A stretch of 37,634 nt of DNA from an uncultured Collinsella sp. (GCA_900545605.1 UQZL01000020.1:1-37634); one strand, 5' to 3'. Positions 15,459-23,226 are shown, numbered from the stretch's first letter. A program made the numbers and translations. Notes: generated from the letters alone by a model not told the origin.

Positions 15459-16475
15459 TCATTCGTCGGTGAATGGTTCACATAATGGCACTCCCCCGCG
15501 CTCCTCATACCCGCGCTCGAGCTTCTTCCCAAGCTCCGCAGCGGGCAGATACGGCTCCCAAAGCGGGCATCCCTGCCAACCCTCCGCGAACCCCATGCGG
15601 TGCAGCTCGTCGGCATCCAGCCTGTCTAGCAGCTCAAACAAACGTGTGCGCCAGCCTGTCTCGGGGGCGATGCGCTCCAGCAGGTAACTCAGGATGGTGA
15701 GTATGCCGAACATGTTGTCCGACCGCACCTGGTACGGCTCGTGCCACTCTGGATACTTCGACTTGGTGGGGATGGTCGGCCTGGTGCCAAGCCCTCTGTT
15801 CCACAGGCGGCCATGGTGTGCACATATGTTGCGAGCGGTGTTGATGGCCACGAGCCACGACTTCAACACGCGCGACGATACGCCCAGGTCCCCAGAGATT
15901 CTGTTCCTGATGTCAACCGACGCGCCGTTGTAGAGGCGAAGCATCGTGCCGAAGTCCATCAGGTTCACGAGAATCCAATAGGGCGGCAGGTCATGCGCGT
16001 CGCCGTAGGCCTCCTTGAAGTGGATAGCGAAGGGTTCACGCGAGCGGTCAAGCTCCTCAGTGCATCGTTCGATGAACTCGCCGTACGCATCGCCCTCAAG
16101 GCGCGGGAGATTCTCGCGGTCGAAGAAGCCGAACGCTCCGGTCTTGCCCGCGAGCTCATAGGCCAGCTGCGTGCGGAAGTAGACCTCGACGCGCTCGATG
16201 GCGTCCAAGACGATGAGCCTGAACTGCCTGTCGAAGGTGTAGAGCTTCCAGATCTGGTCGAATGTCGTGCCCTCGACGAAACGCTCGTCCTTTTCGCCCT
16301 CCTTGTCTGCCTCTGGCTTGCGCTTGAAGATGTACCAGTAGCCGCTCAGGCGGTAATAGCCAACGTTTGCGAGGTGGGCGATAAGGTCATCGCGGTCTGC
16401 CACCAGGCCGCGCTCGACTATGAGCAGGTCGGCCTGCTCCTCGAAGGTCAGCCAGGGTTTCTTGTATTCCCCCAT
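15459..16475 (-). CDS. Abi_2 (AbiD/AbiF-like) abortive-infection protein with HEPN motif
   Basis: The 338-residue protein starts at the ATG at 16475 (MGEYKKPWLTFEEQADLLI), preceded by AGGAGCACC; the frame extends to 16559 without a site. It carries Abi_2 signatures: an N-terminal K-P-x-L-T-F-E-Q-x2-L-L segment, NVGYYRLSGYW, the YTFDRQFRLIVLDAIERVEV block, and a C-terminal NTARNICAHHGRLWNR. The R-x4-H within RNICAH is the HEPN ribonuclease-type motif. Relatives in lactococci and elsewhere abort phage infection, probably by RNA cleavage, and some act as RNA-antitoxin-controlled toxins. It is the right-hand end of the island. Confidence 0.85.
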   Translation of the reverse strand: MGEYKKPWLTFEEQADLLIVERGLVADRDDLIAHLANVGYYRLSGYWYIFKRKPEADKEGEKDERFVEGTTFDQIWKLYTFDRQFRLIVLDAIERVEVYFRTQLAYELAGKTGAFGFFDRENLPRLEGDAYGEFIERCTEELDRSREPFAIHFKEAYGDAHDLPPYWILVNLMDFGTMLRLYNGASVDIRNRISGDLGVSSRVLKSWLVAINTARNICAHHGRLWNRGLGTRPTIPTKSKYPEWHEPYQVRSDNMFGILTILSYLLERIAPETGWRTRLFELLDRLDADELHRMGFAEGWQGCPLWEPYLPAAELGKKLERGYEERGGVPLCEPFTDE

Positions 16476-16497
16476 GGTGCTCCTGTGCTCGATGCAT

Positions 16498-16546
16498 AAA
16501 AGAAGACCCGCCAGTGTGCATGCTCGAGAGCAGAGGCCGGGCGGGT
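16498..16546 (-). terminator. Terminator-like hairpin in the leader of the Abi_2 gene
   Basis: Read leftward, ACCCGCC (16540-16546) pairs with GGCGGGT (16506-16512), and TCTTCTTTTATG follows, ending about 20 bases before the Abi_2 start. The T-rich tract makes it a plausible attenuator or leader terminator. It could instead end another transcript or the Abi_2 promoter could lie inside it. The gap to 16816 holds no other gene. Confidence 0.4.
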
Positions 16547-16816
16547 TTACTAAGGTCATTTTACCGCAGTCGAAGCCATTCTATACGGAACTCCACGAGG
16601 AAAGTTTGCAAGCGGCCGCCTCCTTGAATATCAACTTCATCCCACCCAAAAACTCATCCAACATTAATCTTGGCTCAAGAATCGCTTAATCTATAACCTG
16701 CACTATAGAGTTCGACCAAGGGCGGGGCAGCGCCGCGCAACGCAGGCCGCCGAACGCTACGCTCGCGCCCGGGCAGATCGCCCGGCGTCGCGCCCATCGA
16801 ACGAAAGGAACAGGTC

Positions 16817-17359
16817 ATGGACGACCTCGAAAAAGTTGAAACCATCCGCACCAAGTGCAACGTGAGCTACACCGATGCCAAGGCCGCGCTCGACGCCGCC
16901 GACGGCAACGTTTTGGACGCCATCATTTGGCTCGAGTCGCAGGGCAAGACGCAGACCACGTCGGCGCACGCCGCCACCGAGTCCGCGCCAGCCGATGAGC
17001 CCTCGGCCGAGATGGTCGCCGCGCAGGCAGCCTACGAAAAGTCGAGCGAAAAGACCGACTTCTCCAAGAAGATGGACAGTGTGTGGGAGTACCTCAAAAA
17101 GCTCTTCCGCCTGAGCCTGGACACCAAGTTTATCGCCACGCGCCGCGATGCGATCATCCTCAACATCCCCATCCTGATTCCCATCGTCGCCCTGTTTGCC
17201 TGGGGCGCCACGATATGGCTGATGCTGATTGGTCTGTTCTTTGGCATGCGCTACCGCATCGACAGCGACGGCGACGTGCCCGGCAGCATCAACAACCTTA
17301 TGAATCACGCCGCCGATGCCGCGGACGACATCAAGCAAAATCTCAACGACGACAAGTAA
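16817..17359 (+). CDS. DUF4342 membrane protein with UBA/EF-Ts-like N-terminal domain
   Basis: The 180-residue protein begins with a three-helix module (EKVETIRTKCNVSYTDAKAA...DGNVLDAIIWLE) resembling UBA or elongation factor Ts domains. An acidic/Ala linker (residues 44-75), an amphipathic region and a hydrophobic pair (AIILNIPILIPIVALFAWGA, TIWLMLIGLFFGM) follow. This is the DUF4342 layout. The ATG follows AAAGGAACAGGTC. The response regulator gene starts 18 bases after its stop, so it probably belongs to the same operon and may sense or modulate envelope signalling. No biochemical role is known to me. Confidence 0.8.
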   Translation: MDDLEKVETIRTKCNVSYTDAKAALDAADGNVLDAIIWLESQGKTQTTSAHAATESAPADEPSAEMVAAQAAYEKSSEKTDFSKKMDSVWEYLKKLFRLSLDTKFIATRRDAIILNIPILIPIVALFAWGATIWLMLIGLFFGMRYRIDSDGDVPGSINNLMNHAADAADDIKQNLNDDK

Positions 17360-17377
17360 TCGCAGACGGGGGCACGC

Positions 17378-18163
17378 ATGGCACGGATCCTGATCGTAGA
17401 GGACGAGGAGAAAATCGCCCGCTTTGTGACGCTCGAGCTGGAGCACGAGGGCTACCAGGTGGAGCACGCCGCCGATGGCCGCACCGCCGTGGACCTGGCA
17501 CTGGAGCGCGACTACGATCTGATTCTGCTCGATGTGCTGTTGCCGCAGCTCAACGGCATGGAGGTCCTGCGGCGCGTCCGCAAGCACAAGGATGTGCCGG
17601 TGATTATGGTCACCGCGCGCGATGCCGTGATGGACAAAGTGGCCGGGCTCGATGCCGGCGCCGACGATTACCTGACCAAACCGTTTGCGATTGAGGAGCT
17701 GTTCGCACGGATCCGCGTAGCGCTGAAGCGCTCGGAGGCCGTGCGGGCGGCTTCGGGCGTTGGCGGCGTTGGGGCCGGGGCGGGCATGGCGGGCGGTGCG
17801 ACCGGCAACGCCGCCACGATGTCCCAAGCCAGCGACACGGTCCAGACATCCGCCGCGCCCTCCCCCGCCACGCTCACCGTGGGCTCGGTCGCGCTCGATC
17901 CCGACCGCCGCGAAGTCACCGTCGCAGGCTCGCCCATCGCGCTCACGGCCCGCGAGTTCGACGTCCTCGCCCTGCTTATGGCGCATGCCGAGACCGTGCT
18001 CACGCGCGAGCGCATCGCGCACGAAGCGCTGGGCTACGAATACGTGGGCGACACCAACAACGTCGACGTGCACATCGCACACCTGCGTGCCAAGATCGAG
18101 GACGCCGGCGGCGCCCGCATCATCCAGACCGTGCGCGGGGTGGGCTATGTCTGCCGCGCGTAA
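17378..18163 (+). CDS. OmpR/PhoB-family response regulator
   Basis: The 261-residue protein has an N-terminal receiver domain (acidic pair ED at 8-9, phospho-acceptor Asp52 in LILLDVLLP, VTARD, and Lys of the KPF motif) and a C-terminal winged-helix DNA-binding domain (ALTAREFDVLALLMAH...TNNVDVHIAHLRAKIE...VRGVGYVCRA). The linker between them, about residues 117-168, is unusually long and Ala/Gly/Thr-rich (GVGGVGAGAGMAGGATGNAA). Its last 17 bases overlap the histidine kinase start, so the two are translationally coupled and form a two-component system. The signal and targets are unknown. Confidence 0.9.
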   Translation: MARILIVEDEEKIARFVTLELEHEGYQVEHAADGRTAVDLALERDYDLILLDVLLPQLNGMEVLRRVRKHKDVPVIMVTARDAVMDKVAGLDAGADDYLTKPFAIEELFARIRVALKRSEAVRAASGVGGVGAGAGMAGGATGNAATMSQASDTVQTSAAPSPATLTVGSVALDPDRREVTVAGSPIALTAREFDVLALLMAHAETVLTRERIAHEALGYEYVGDTNNVDVHIAHLRAKIEDAGGARIIQTVRGVGYVCRA

Positions 18164-19442
18164 CGCCGAGGCCAAGCGCGTCACCTCCATCGCCCGCGCC
18201 ATCAACTGGAGCTATATGTGGCGCCGTCTGATGAGCTACATCTGGCTCGATCTGTTGCTGGTAGTGATTGCGGCGGCGATCCTCGTCTATGGATACAACC
18301 AGACACTGCCCGACGACACGTTTACCGCAGGATGGATCCCCGGTGCCACCGTTCACGGCATGTCGCTGACGCCCGCGCGCGGCTGGGACCCGACAACGCT
18401 CACCTATACCGTCGAGCTTGCGCGCACCACCAAGACCTTCCCCCTCGCGCAGGACCTCGTCACGCTATGGCCTCTCTACCTTGTCGTTGTGGGTTGGCAG
18501 GTCATCAGCGTGCTCAACATGCTCGGCGGCGCCCGCCGCGTGCGCCGCACCATGGCGCCGCTCAACGATCTGGCCCTGCGCGTGGACGAACTCGGTCGCA
18601 TGCAGCTCTCCGGCGGCAAAATGGAAACACTGGAGCAGGCCATCGCGCGCGCAAGCGTCGACTCGCCGAGCGTCACCACCGGCGACGCCGACCTGGCGAG
18701 CATCGAGGTCGCACTCAACCGCCTACTGCGCCAGATGCAAGAGGCCAAGCTGCAGCAGATGCGCTTTGTCAACGATGCGAGCCACGAGCTGCGCACGCCC
18801 ATCGCGGTGATTCAGGGCTACGTAAACATGCTCGACCGCTGGGGCAAAGACGACCCGGACGTGCTGGCAGAATCCATCGCGTCCCTCAAGGCCGAAAGCG
18901 AGCACATGCAAGAGCTCGTGGAGCAGCTGCTGTTTTTGGCGCGCGGCGATGCCGGGCGCACGGTCCTGCGGCGCGCGAATACCAACCTGGCCGCACTGGT
19001 CGGCGAGGTATGCGAGGAATCGCAGATGATCGATACCGAGCACACGTATCGGCTGGCCTTTGACGCTGCGCTTGTCAGCGACCCACGCTGCGACGCGCCC
19101 GTTGACGTGGCGCTCGTGAAGCAGGCTCTTCGCGTGATCGTGCAAAACGCCGCCAAGTATTCGGACGCGGGCACGCCCATCTCGTTTGGCGTAGCGTCGG
19201 ATGCGGGCGCGGGCACGATCGACATAAGCGTTGAGGACGAGGGCATCGGCATGAACCAGGAATCCGCAGCTCACGCGTTCGAGCGGTTCTACCGTGCCGA
19301 CAACGCGCGCGATGCCGGCGCGCAGGGTTCGGGCCTGGGGCTCGCCATTGCCAAGTGGATCGTCGATAGCCATGGCGGTGTCATTGGCGTGACCTCAGTC
19401 GAGGGCGTCGGCAGCCGCTTTACGATTCGCCTGCCGCGCTAG
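18147..19442 (+). CDS. Membrane sensor histidine kinase
   Basis: The 431-residue protein starts at the ATG at 18147, inside the 3' end of the regulator gene; the same frame is open far upstream only because of GC bias. Two membrane helices (about 32-50 and 105-126) bracket a small extracytoplasmic domain of about 55 residues. A HAMP-like region, the DHp phospho-acceptor box (NDASHELRTPIAV, His213) and the HATPase boxes QNAAKY, DEGIGM, FERFYR and GSGLGLAIAK follow. It should autophosphorylate and pass phosphate to the regulator encoded just upstream. A strong terminator follows 19 bases after the stop. Confidence 0.9.
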   Translation: MSAARNAEAKRVTSIARAINWSYMWRRLMSYIWLDLLLVVIAAAILVYGYNQTLPDDTFTAGWIPGATVHGMSLTPARGWDPTTLTYTVELARTTKTFPLAQDLVTLWPLYLVVVGWQVISVLNMLGGARRVRRTMAPLNDLALRVDELGRMQLSGGKMETLEQAIARASVDSPSVTTGDADLASIEVALNRLLRQMQEAKLQQMRFVNDASHELRTPIAVIQGYVNMLDRWGKDDPDVLAESIASLKAESEHMQELVEQLLFLARGDAGRTVLRRANTNLAALVGEVCEESQMIDTEHTYRLAFDAALVSDPRCDAPVDVALVKQALRVIVQNAAKYSDAGTPISFGVASDAGAGTIDISVEDEGIGMNQESAAHAFERFYRADNARDAGAQGSGLGLAIAKWIVDSHGGVIGVTSVEGVGSRFTIRLPR

Positions 19443-19461
19443 GAAGCCCCTCGGCATAAAT

Positions 19462-19495
19462 AAAGGGATAGGGCCACGCGGCCCTATCCCTTTTT
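19462..19495. terminator. Bidirectional terminator between kinase and VOC gene
   Basis: A perfect 14-bp stem, AAAGGGATAGGGCC (19462-19475) with GGCCCTATCCCTTT (19480-19493), has a 4-base loop, and T residues continue to 19495. Both flanking genes converge on it, so it serves the rightward kinase operon and the leftward VOC gene. Confidence 0.85.
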
Positions 19496-19517
19496 GCTAG
19501 CTATGGCAGCTTGTGCG

Positions 19518-19892
19518 CTATTCGCGGCACAGGTGCACGGCGAAACCGGCGAACTCGCGCTTAAAGTACACGAGCTTGGTACCACCGTCGGGCAGCAGCG
19601 CGCGCGACTCCTCGTTGACCTCGAGCCCGCGCTCGGCAAACCACTTCTCAGCTGCATCGATGTCGTTAACGGCAAAGCCGATGTGGCCCTTGGTGCCACG
19701 ACCGTTCTGCTTCATGATCTCGACCAGCGAATCATTAAAGTACGAAACGGGGGTCTCGATGACGGGCAGGCCCATCATCGTCGAGAACAGCTCCGCGATC
19801 TCCAGGGCGTCTGCCGGGTCGGCGGCGTTAATGCCCACATGGGCAACGCGCATGCCAAAGAGCTCGACCGGGTTGGCGTTCTGCTCACTCAT
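19518..19892 (-). CDS. VOC (glyoxalase/dioxygenase) superfamily protein
   Basis: The 124-residue protein starts at the ATG at 19892 (MSEQNANPVELFGM); upstream codons in this frame run antiparallel through the PTS gene and are not supported. It shows the paired beta-alpha-beta modules of the vicinal oxygen chelate fold: RVAHVGINAADP at the start, GHIGFAVNDIDAAEKWFAERG in the middle and FAVHLCRE at the end, with His residues suited to metal binding. It lies 11 bases downstream of an orphan PTS IIB gene, suggesting a linked but unidentified sugar or acid metabolite role. The ribosome site is weak, consistent with coupling. Confidence 0.75.
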   Translation of the reverse strand: MSEQNANPVELFGMRVAHVGINAADPADALEIAELFSTMMGLPVIETPVSYFNDSLVEIMKQNGRGTKGHIGFAVNDIDAAEKWFAERGLEVNEESRALLPDGGTKLVYFKREFAGFAVHLCRE

Positions 19893-19903
19893 ACAGGCAG
19901 TGC

Positions 19904-20191
19904 CTACTGAGCCATGACGTCGAGAACGGCCTTCTCGGCAGCGACGCGGTTCATGCCGGTCATGAAGGGCACGCCGCTCACGTACGGGCAGGTGAGGCCT
20001 TCGGGGGCAACGGTGGTGGCGATCAGCAGGTCGGCGCCCTCGTCGCAGTAGTCCTTGGCCTCGGAGATGGCGCACTGCACGATCTCGTACTTGTCGGCGT
20101 AACCGTTGGCGTCGAGCAAGGTGGCGACCTTCTGGGCAACGAGCGTGGAAGTAGCAGCGCCAGCACCGCAAGCCAAAACGATCTTCTTCAT
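19904..20191 (-). CDS. PTS system galactitol-type IIB component
   Basis: The 95-residue protein begins MKKIVLACGAGAATSTLVAQ. Cys8 in the phosphate-binding loop is the phospho-acceptor of the PTS IIB family of the galactitol/ascorbate group. It would accept phosphate from a IIA protein and hand it to a sugar in a IIC porter. No IIA or IIC gene is adjacent, so it is an orphan here. The site GGGAGA precedes the ATG at 8 bases. Substrate cannot be inferred. Confidence 0.85.
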   Translation of the reverse strand: MKKIVLACGAGAATSTLVAQKVATLLDANGYADKYEIVQCAISEAKDYCDEGADLLIATTVAPEGLTCPYVSGVPFMTGMNRVAAEKAVLDVMAQ

Positions 20192-20293
20192 AGGTAATGT
20201 CTCCCTTCATGGTTTACTTTAGGTAAGTGTACCGCAGCGAGCGATGGCACTCAGCCTCGATGAGCTTTTATGCTAGTTTGCTTGCGCGCTGCG

Positions 20294-20299
20294 TATAAT
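20294..20299 (+). promoter_or_regulatory. -10 element upstream of the 20355 gene
   Basis: A perfect TATAAT lies 55 bases before the ATG; no clear -35 is seen at 17 bases. It marks the divergent promoter region between the PTS IIB gene and the rightward gene. Confidence 0.45.
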
Positions 20300-20354
20300 A
20301 CATCTAGTACGTGTTGTCATACCGCTCGCTTTATGAGCGACTAAGGACCCCAAT

Positions 20355-20978
20355 ATGCCCGATTCCCGCACCCTCTGGACCGCCGTCGTTATCATCTGCA
20401 TCGCCGTGTCGGTGTTCTTTAGCGTCAAAAAACGCACCACGTTCAAGCGCTTGCAGCAGCTTATGGCTGCCAAGCAGTGGGACGAGTTCGATCGTTTGCT
20501 CGACGCCAAACTCACCAGCATGCTGTACCCGCGCTATAACCGCGACTACCTGCGCCTGAACTCCTATCTGCTGCGCGAGGACCATAAGCGCGCCGACGAG
20601 ATGTTCGACCTGCTGCTGGGACTCAACCTCCCCAAGATGCAGCGTGTCGACCTGGTAATTAAGGCCTTTAACTACTACGTTGGCCAGGAGGACCGCAAAA
20701 AGTCCAAGGAGCTGCTGCACGAGATCAAAGGCTTTGAGGGCGGCCAGGCCGAGGCAGTCGCACACGAATGCCAACTGATGTACGACACGATGATTCTCAA
20801 GCGCCACAACGACATTCCCGAGCTGGAGCGCATGCTCAAGGAGGCCGGTGACGACAAGGTCAAGAGCTGCCGCTTGGAGTATCTGTTGGCTCTGCAGTAC
20901 AAGAACAAGGGCGACGAAGCCAAGTTCCAGGAGTTCCTGGAGAAGTCGGGCCAACACTCGATGGCCGTCAACGCGTAA
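20355..20978 (+). CDS. Membrane-anchored helical-repeat protein of unknown function
   Basis: The 207-residue protein has one N-terminal membrane helix (LWTAVVIICIAVSVFFSV) followed by a basic stop-transfer stretch and an all-helical cytoplasmic domain. Its pattern suggests degenerate tetratricopeptide-like helices (for example RADEMFDLLLGLNLPKMQRV and LEYLLALQYKNKGDEAKFQE). Such domains usually mediate protein contacts. No enzyme motif is visible and I cannot assign a family. It is transcribed alone, just ahead of a tRNA gene. Confidence 0.7.
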   Translation: MPDSRTLWTAVVIICIAVSVFFSVKKRTTFKRLQQLMAAKQWDEFDRLLDAKLTSMLYPRYNRDYLRLNSYLLREDHKRADEMFDLLLGLNLPKMQRVDLVIKAFNYYVGQEDRKKSKELLHEIKGFEGGQAEAVAHECQLMYDTMILKRHNDIPELERMLKEAGDDKVKSCRLEYLLALQYKNKGDEAKFQEFLEKSGQHSMAVNA

Positions 20979-21009
20979 CGGACGGCTTGTGCTAGACTTC
21001 TAGTCTCAC

Positions 21010-21094
21010 GGGGGCGTGGCGGAATTGGCATACGCAGGAGACTTAAAATCTCTCGCCGCAAGGATTGTGGGTTCGAGTCCCACCGCCCCTACCA
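21010..21094 (+). tRNA. tRNA-Leu (anticodon UAA) with encoded CCA
   Basis: The acceptor arm GGGGGCG pairs with CGCCCCT (one G-U). The anticodon loop CTTAAAA, on a GGAGA/TCTCT stem, gives UAA. A long variable arm (CTCGCCGCAAGGATT) is present as expected for leucine tRNAs, and the T loop GGTTCGAGTCC is canonical. ACCA follows the acceptor in the DNA. The gene ends at a hairpin terminator at 21107-21145. Confidence 0.95.
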
Positions 21095-21106
21095 TATGGA
21101 GCTTTC

Positions 21107-21145
21107 GAGCCCGTGTCCCCAAGGGATGCGGGCTCACTTCTTTTA
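21107..21145 (+). terminator. tRNA-Leu terminator
   Basis: GAGCCCG (21107-21113) pairs with CGGGCTC (21129-21135), followed by ACTTCTTTTA. A near-identical hairpin lies 200 bases further at 21305-21344. Confidence 0.75.
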
Positions 21146-21304
21146 GATGCCGGTGGGACTCGAACCCGCGAGGGGGGGGCGAGCGTCAAGCGGACGCGCA
21201 GCGTCCGCAGCGAGCCGGCGAGGGCGCCAGCAGGCGTCCGAAGCCGGTGCGGATTTGCGCAGCAAATGCGCGGACGTCCCACCGCCCCTACCATTTGGTT
21301 TTTA

Positions 21305-21344
21305 CGAGCCCGCGTCCCCCAGGGATGCGGGCTCGTTTCTTTTA
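21305..21344 (+). terminator. Second copy of the tRNA terminator hairpin
   Basis: CGAGCCCG (21305-21312) pairs with CGGGCTCG (21328-21335), followed by TTTCTTTTA. It belongs to the duplicated segment described at 21076-21360. Confidence 0.7.
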
Positions 21345-21362
21345 CACGCCGGCGGGGCTCTA

Positions 21363-21429
21363 AGTTGCGGTGGAATAGATCCTGTTTATACCGTTTACCA
21401 GCTTATTTAGGAACTATTTCACCGCAACT
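21363..21429. repeat. 16-bp inverted repeat after the ppx-like gene
   Basis: AGTTGCGGTGGAATAG (21363-21378) and CTATTTCACCGCAACT (21414-21429) match at 15 of 16 positions with 35 bases between. It lies just past the stop of the leftward phosphatase gene but has no T tract. It may be a small inverted-repeat element or a 3' stabilising stem. Confidence 0.5.
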
Positions 21430-21442
21430 CAGAGGAAGACGG

Positions 21443-22444
21443 TTAAAGAGCACTCAGGCTCGGGGTCCAGCCGATGGTGGGGGTCGCGCCGTCGAGAGTT
21501 TCGTTGATGGTGGCGGCCATGCCGGCGAGTAAGCTGTTCTCGCTTACGGTGAGCGTCTTGTAACCGCCAGCTCGCATGAGCTCGCGAATTACCACGGCGC
21601 CAGCGAGAATCACGCCCGCGCGTTTGGACTGCACGCCTGGCAACGCGGCAATGCCTGCAACATCCAGCGCAGACATGCGCTCAATAGCGGCCGAAACCTG
21701 ATCCAGCGAAAGCTCGCGCAAGTGCACAAAGCTCGAGTCGTACGGCTCCAGCTCGTGAACCAACGCCACGAGCGTGGTGACGGTACCGCCCACCGCAACG
21801 AGACGCTCGGCACGCTCAAAGTCGCTGGGCAGGCCCTCAAAATAGGAGGAGAACTGCTCGCCCGCCCACGCGGCGGCAACCGCAAGCTCCCCGTCCGCAG
21901 GCGGCAACGCGGAGAAGAAGCGCTCCGTCACACGACGGCAACCAATGTCCAGCGAACGCGTTCCCTCCAGCGCGAAGACCCCGCGCTCCGGCGCGTATAC
22001 GCCCGTAGCGAGCTCCGTGGAGCCGCCGCCCGAATCGGCAACAATGATGCGCTCGCCGGCAAAGTCGTGCGCCACGCCAAAAAACGTCAGGCGCGCCTCG
22101 ACCACGCCCGGAATCACCTGCGGTTCGAGCCCCAGATCGCGCAGACCGTCCAGCAGCAGCGCGGCATTGGACGCATCGCGCGCGGCACTCGTGCAGGTGG
22201 TGCAGACGCACGCGGCCCCAAAGGTACGGGCTTCGTCCACAAACATGCGGCACGCAGCGAGCACGCGCTCAACGGCCGCCTCGCAAAAGCGCCCCGTCGC
22301 GTCCACGCCCTCGCCCAAGTCGGTGATCTCGGTATGCTTGGACGATTCCACGATCGCCCCGGCCTCGACCTGCGCCAACACCAGTCGCGACGACACCGTT
22401 CCCAGGTCGATCGCGGCTACCTTATAGCGTTTGCAATTTGTCAT
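21443..22444 (-). CDS. Ppx/GppA family phosphatase
   Basis: The 333-residue protein has the actin-like fold of exopolyphosphatase / pppGpp phosphohydrolase: AAIDLGTVSSRLVLAQV at the N-terminus, a central IIVADSGGGSTELA phosphate loop and VAVGGTVTTLVAL. It matches the short two-domain Ppx-GppA form without the C-terminal HD domain. The family cleaves terminal phosphate from polyphosphate or pppGpp, and which substrate applies here is not decidable from sequence. It follows the FtsB-like gene by about 20 bases and is likely co-transcribed with it. Confidence 0.85.
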   Translation of the reverse strand: MTNCKRYKVAAIDLGTVSSRLVLAQVEAGAIVESSKHTEITDLGEGVDATGRFCEAAVERVLAACRMFVDEARTFGAACVCTTCTSAARDASNAALLLDGLRDLGLEPQVIPGVVEARLTFFGVAHDFAGERIIVADSGGGSTELATGVYAPERGVFALEGTRSLDIGCRRVTERFFSALPPADGELAVAAAWAGEQFSSYFEGLPSDFERAERLVAVGGTVTTLVALVHELEPYDSSFVHLRELSLDQVSAAIERMSALDVAGIAALPGVQSKRAGVILAGAVVIRELMRAGGYKTLTVSENSLLAGMAATINETLDGATPTIGWTPSLSAL

Positions 22445-22464
22445 TGCGGGCTCCCCTCCGGGCG

Positions 22465-23226
22465 CTATTTGCCGTTGGACACGACCGTCTGGCCCTCGAC
22501 GCCGTTAAACCCAAACAGCATGTCGAGTGCTTGGATGTACCACGGCGCGTCCTTACCGACTTCTTCGATTTCCTTGGCAACTTCGCTGGCCTTCTTGGCG
22601 TTCGACGACTTCTGGCTCGACGAGGCATCCGGATCGCCGTCCAGGCCCTGCACTTCAATCCTCTTCTCGCCGGGCATCACCAAGCCCAGGTCCTCGGATG
22701 CCGCATCCTTGATACCCTCCTCCGAGAGCAGCTTGTCGACGCTTTTTTGCAGCCCATCATTGTATTGCTGGCGAATCTCGACCTGCTTGGCCAAGATATC
22801 GCTCGAACGCTTTGCCACGTACAGGTCGCGCACGGGGAAATACAGGCTCACGAGCACCAGGGCAACGACGATGCCGATGAATAGCCCTCGCTGAGGACCG
22901 TGGGTAAAGTCGTAGATCGCCTTGACCACCGCGTTGTCGTTGGCGTAGCGCATAAAGTCCGAGCCCGAAAAACGGTTCGAGGGCCTGCTCGATTTGTCGT
23001 GTACCTGAGTCGAGGGACGCGACGCATGCGACGAACGTGCCGGGCGCACCGGTCCGTCTGTCGAAGTATTCACTTGAGCATTGGGGCGCGAGGTACCTGT
23101 CGGGCGCTGCGTGGAGCGATCGACGCCGGCGTAGGCGGACCCACCGAGCTGCACCGTGCGCGCACGGCGAGGCGACGGCTCGCGCGAACCGGCGGAATAG
23201 TACCTGTTGTCGTAAATCTGATCCAT
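22465..23226 (-). CDS. FtsB/DivIC-family septum formation initiator-like protein
   Basis: The 253-residue protein starts at the ATG at 23226 (MDQIYDNRYYSAGS), with AAGG 5 bases upstream; the frame extends to 23352 without a site. A long basic, disordered N-terminal region (about 1-110) precedes one membrane helix (GLFIGIVVALVLVSLYFPV) and a coiled-coil segment (DILAKQVEIRQQYNDGLQKS) followed by GLVMPGEK, the arrangement of DivIC/FtsB proteins, which link division proteins at the septum. A C-terminal Ser/Lys tail is extra. TATAAC at 23270-23275 (leftward) may be its -10. Confidence 0.8.
   Translation of the reverse strand: MDQIYDNRYYSAGSREPSPRRARTVQLGGSAYAGVDRSTQRPTGTSRPNAQVNTSTDGPVRPARSSHASRPSTQVHDKSSRPSNRFSGSDFMRYANDNAVVKAIYDFTHGPQRGLFIGIVVALVLVSLYFPVRDLYVAKRSSDILAKQVEIRQQYNDGLQKSVDKLLSEEGIKDAASEDLGLVMPGEKRIEVQGLDGDPDASSSQKSSNAKKASEVAKEIEEVGKDAPWYIQALDMLFGFNGVEGQTVVSNGK

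Larger units (their letters stand above)
21076..21360 (+). repeat. Duplicated tRNA-Leu 3' end plus terminator flanking a structured insert
   Basis: The last 19 bases of the tRNA region (starting GTCCCACCGCCCCTACC at 21076) and the following terminator recur from 21276, giving two imperfect copies of about 84 bases that start 200 bases apart. The DNA between holds a reversed T-arm-like segment (GGTGGGACTCGAACCC, near 21151) and two tight hairpins (21190-21208 and 21249-21271). No protein gene is seen. This could be an integration footprint or a tRNA-associated repeat. Confidence 0.6.

Noticed and set aside
17760..18146. Upstream extension of the histidine kinase frame
   Set aside because: It overlaps the response regulator in another frame; the ATG at 18147 begins just before the membrane helix region expected for the kinase.
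16757..18205. Leftward 482-codon frame opposite DUF4342 and the response regulator
   Set aside because: Low-complexity His/Gly/Val-rich translation typical of antisense to GC-rich genes.
21043..21294. Leftward 83-codon frame across the tRNA-Leu region
   Set aside because: Its GGGTRTHNPCGERF end is the usual false translation of an antisense tRNA gene.
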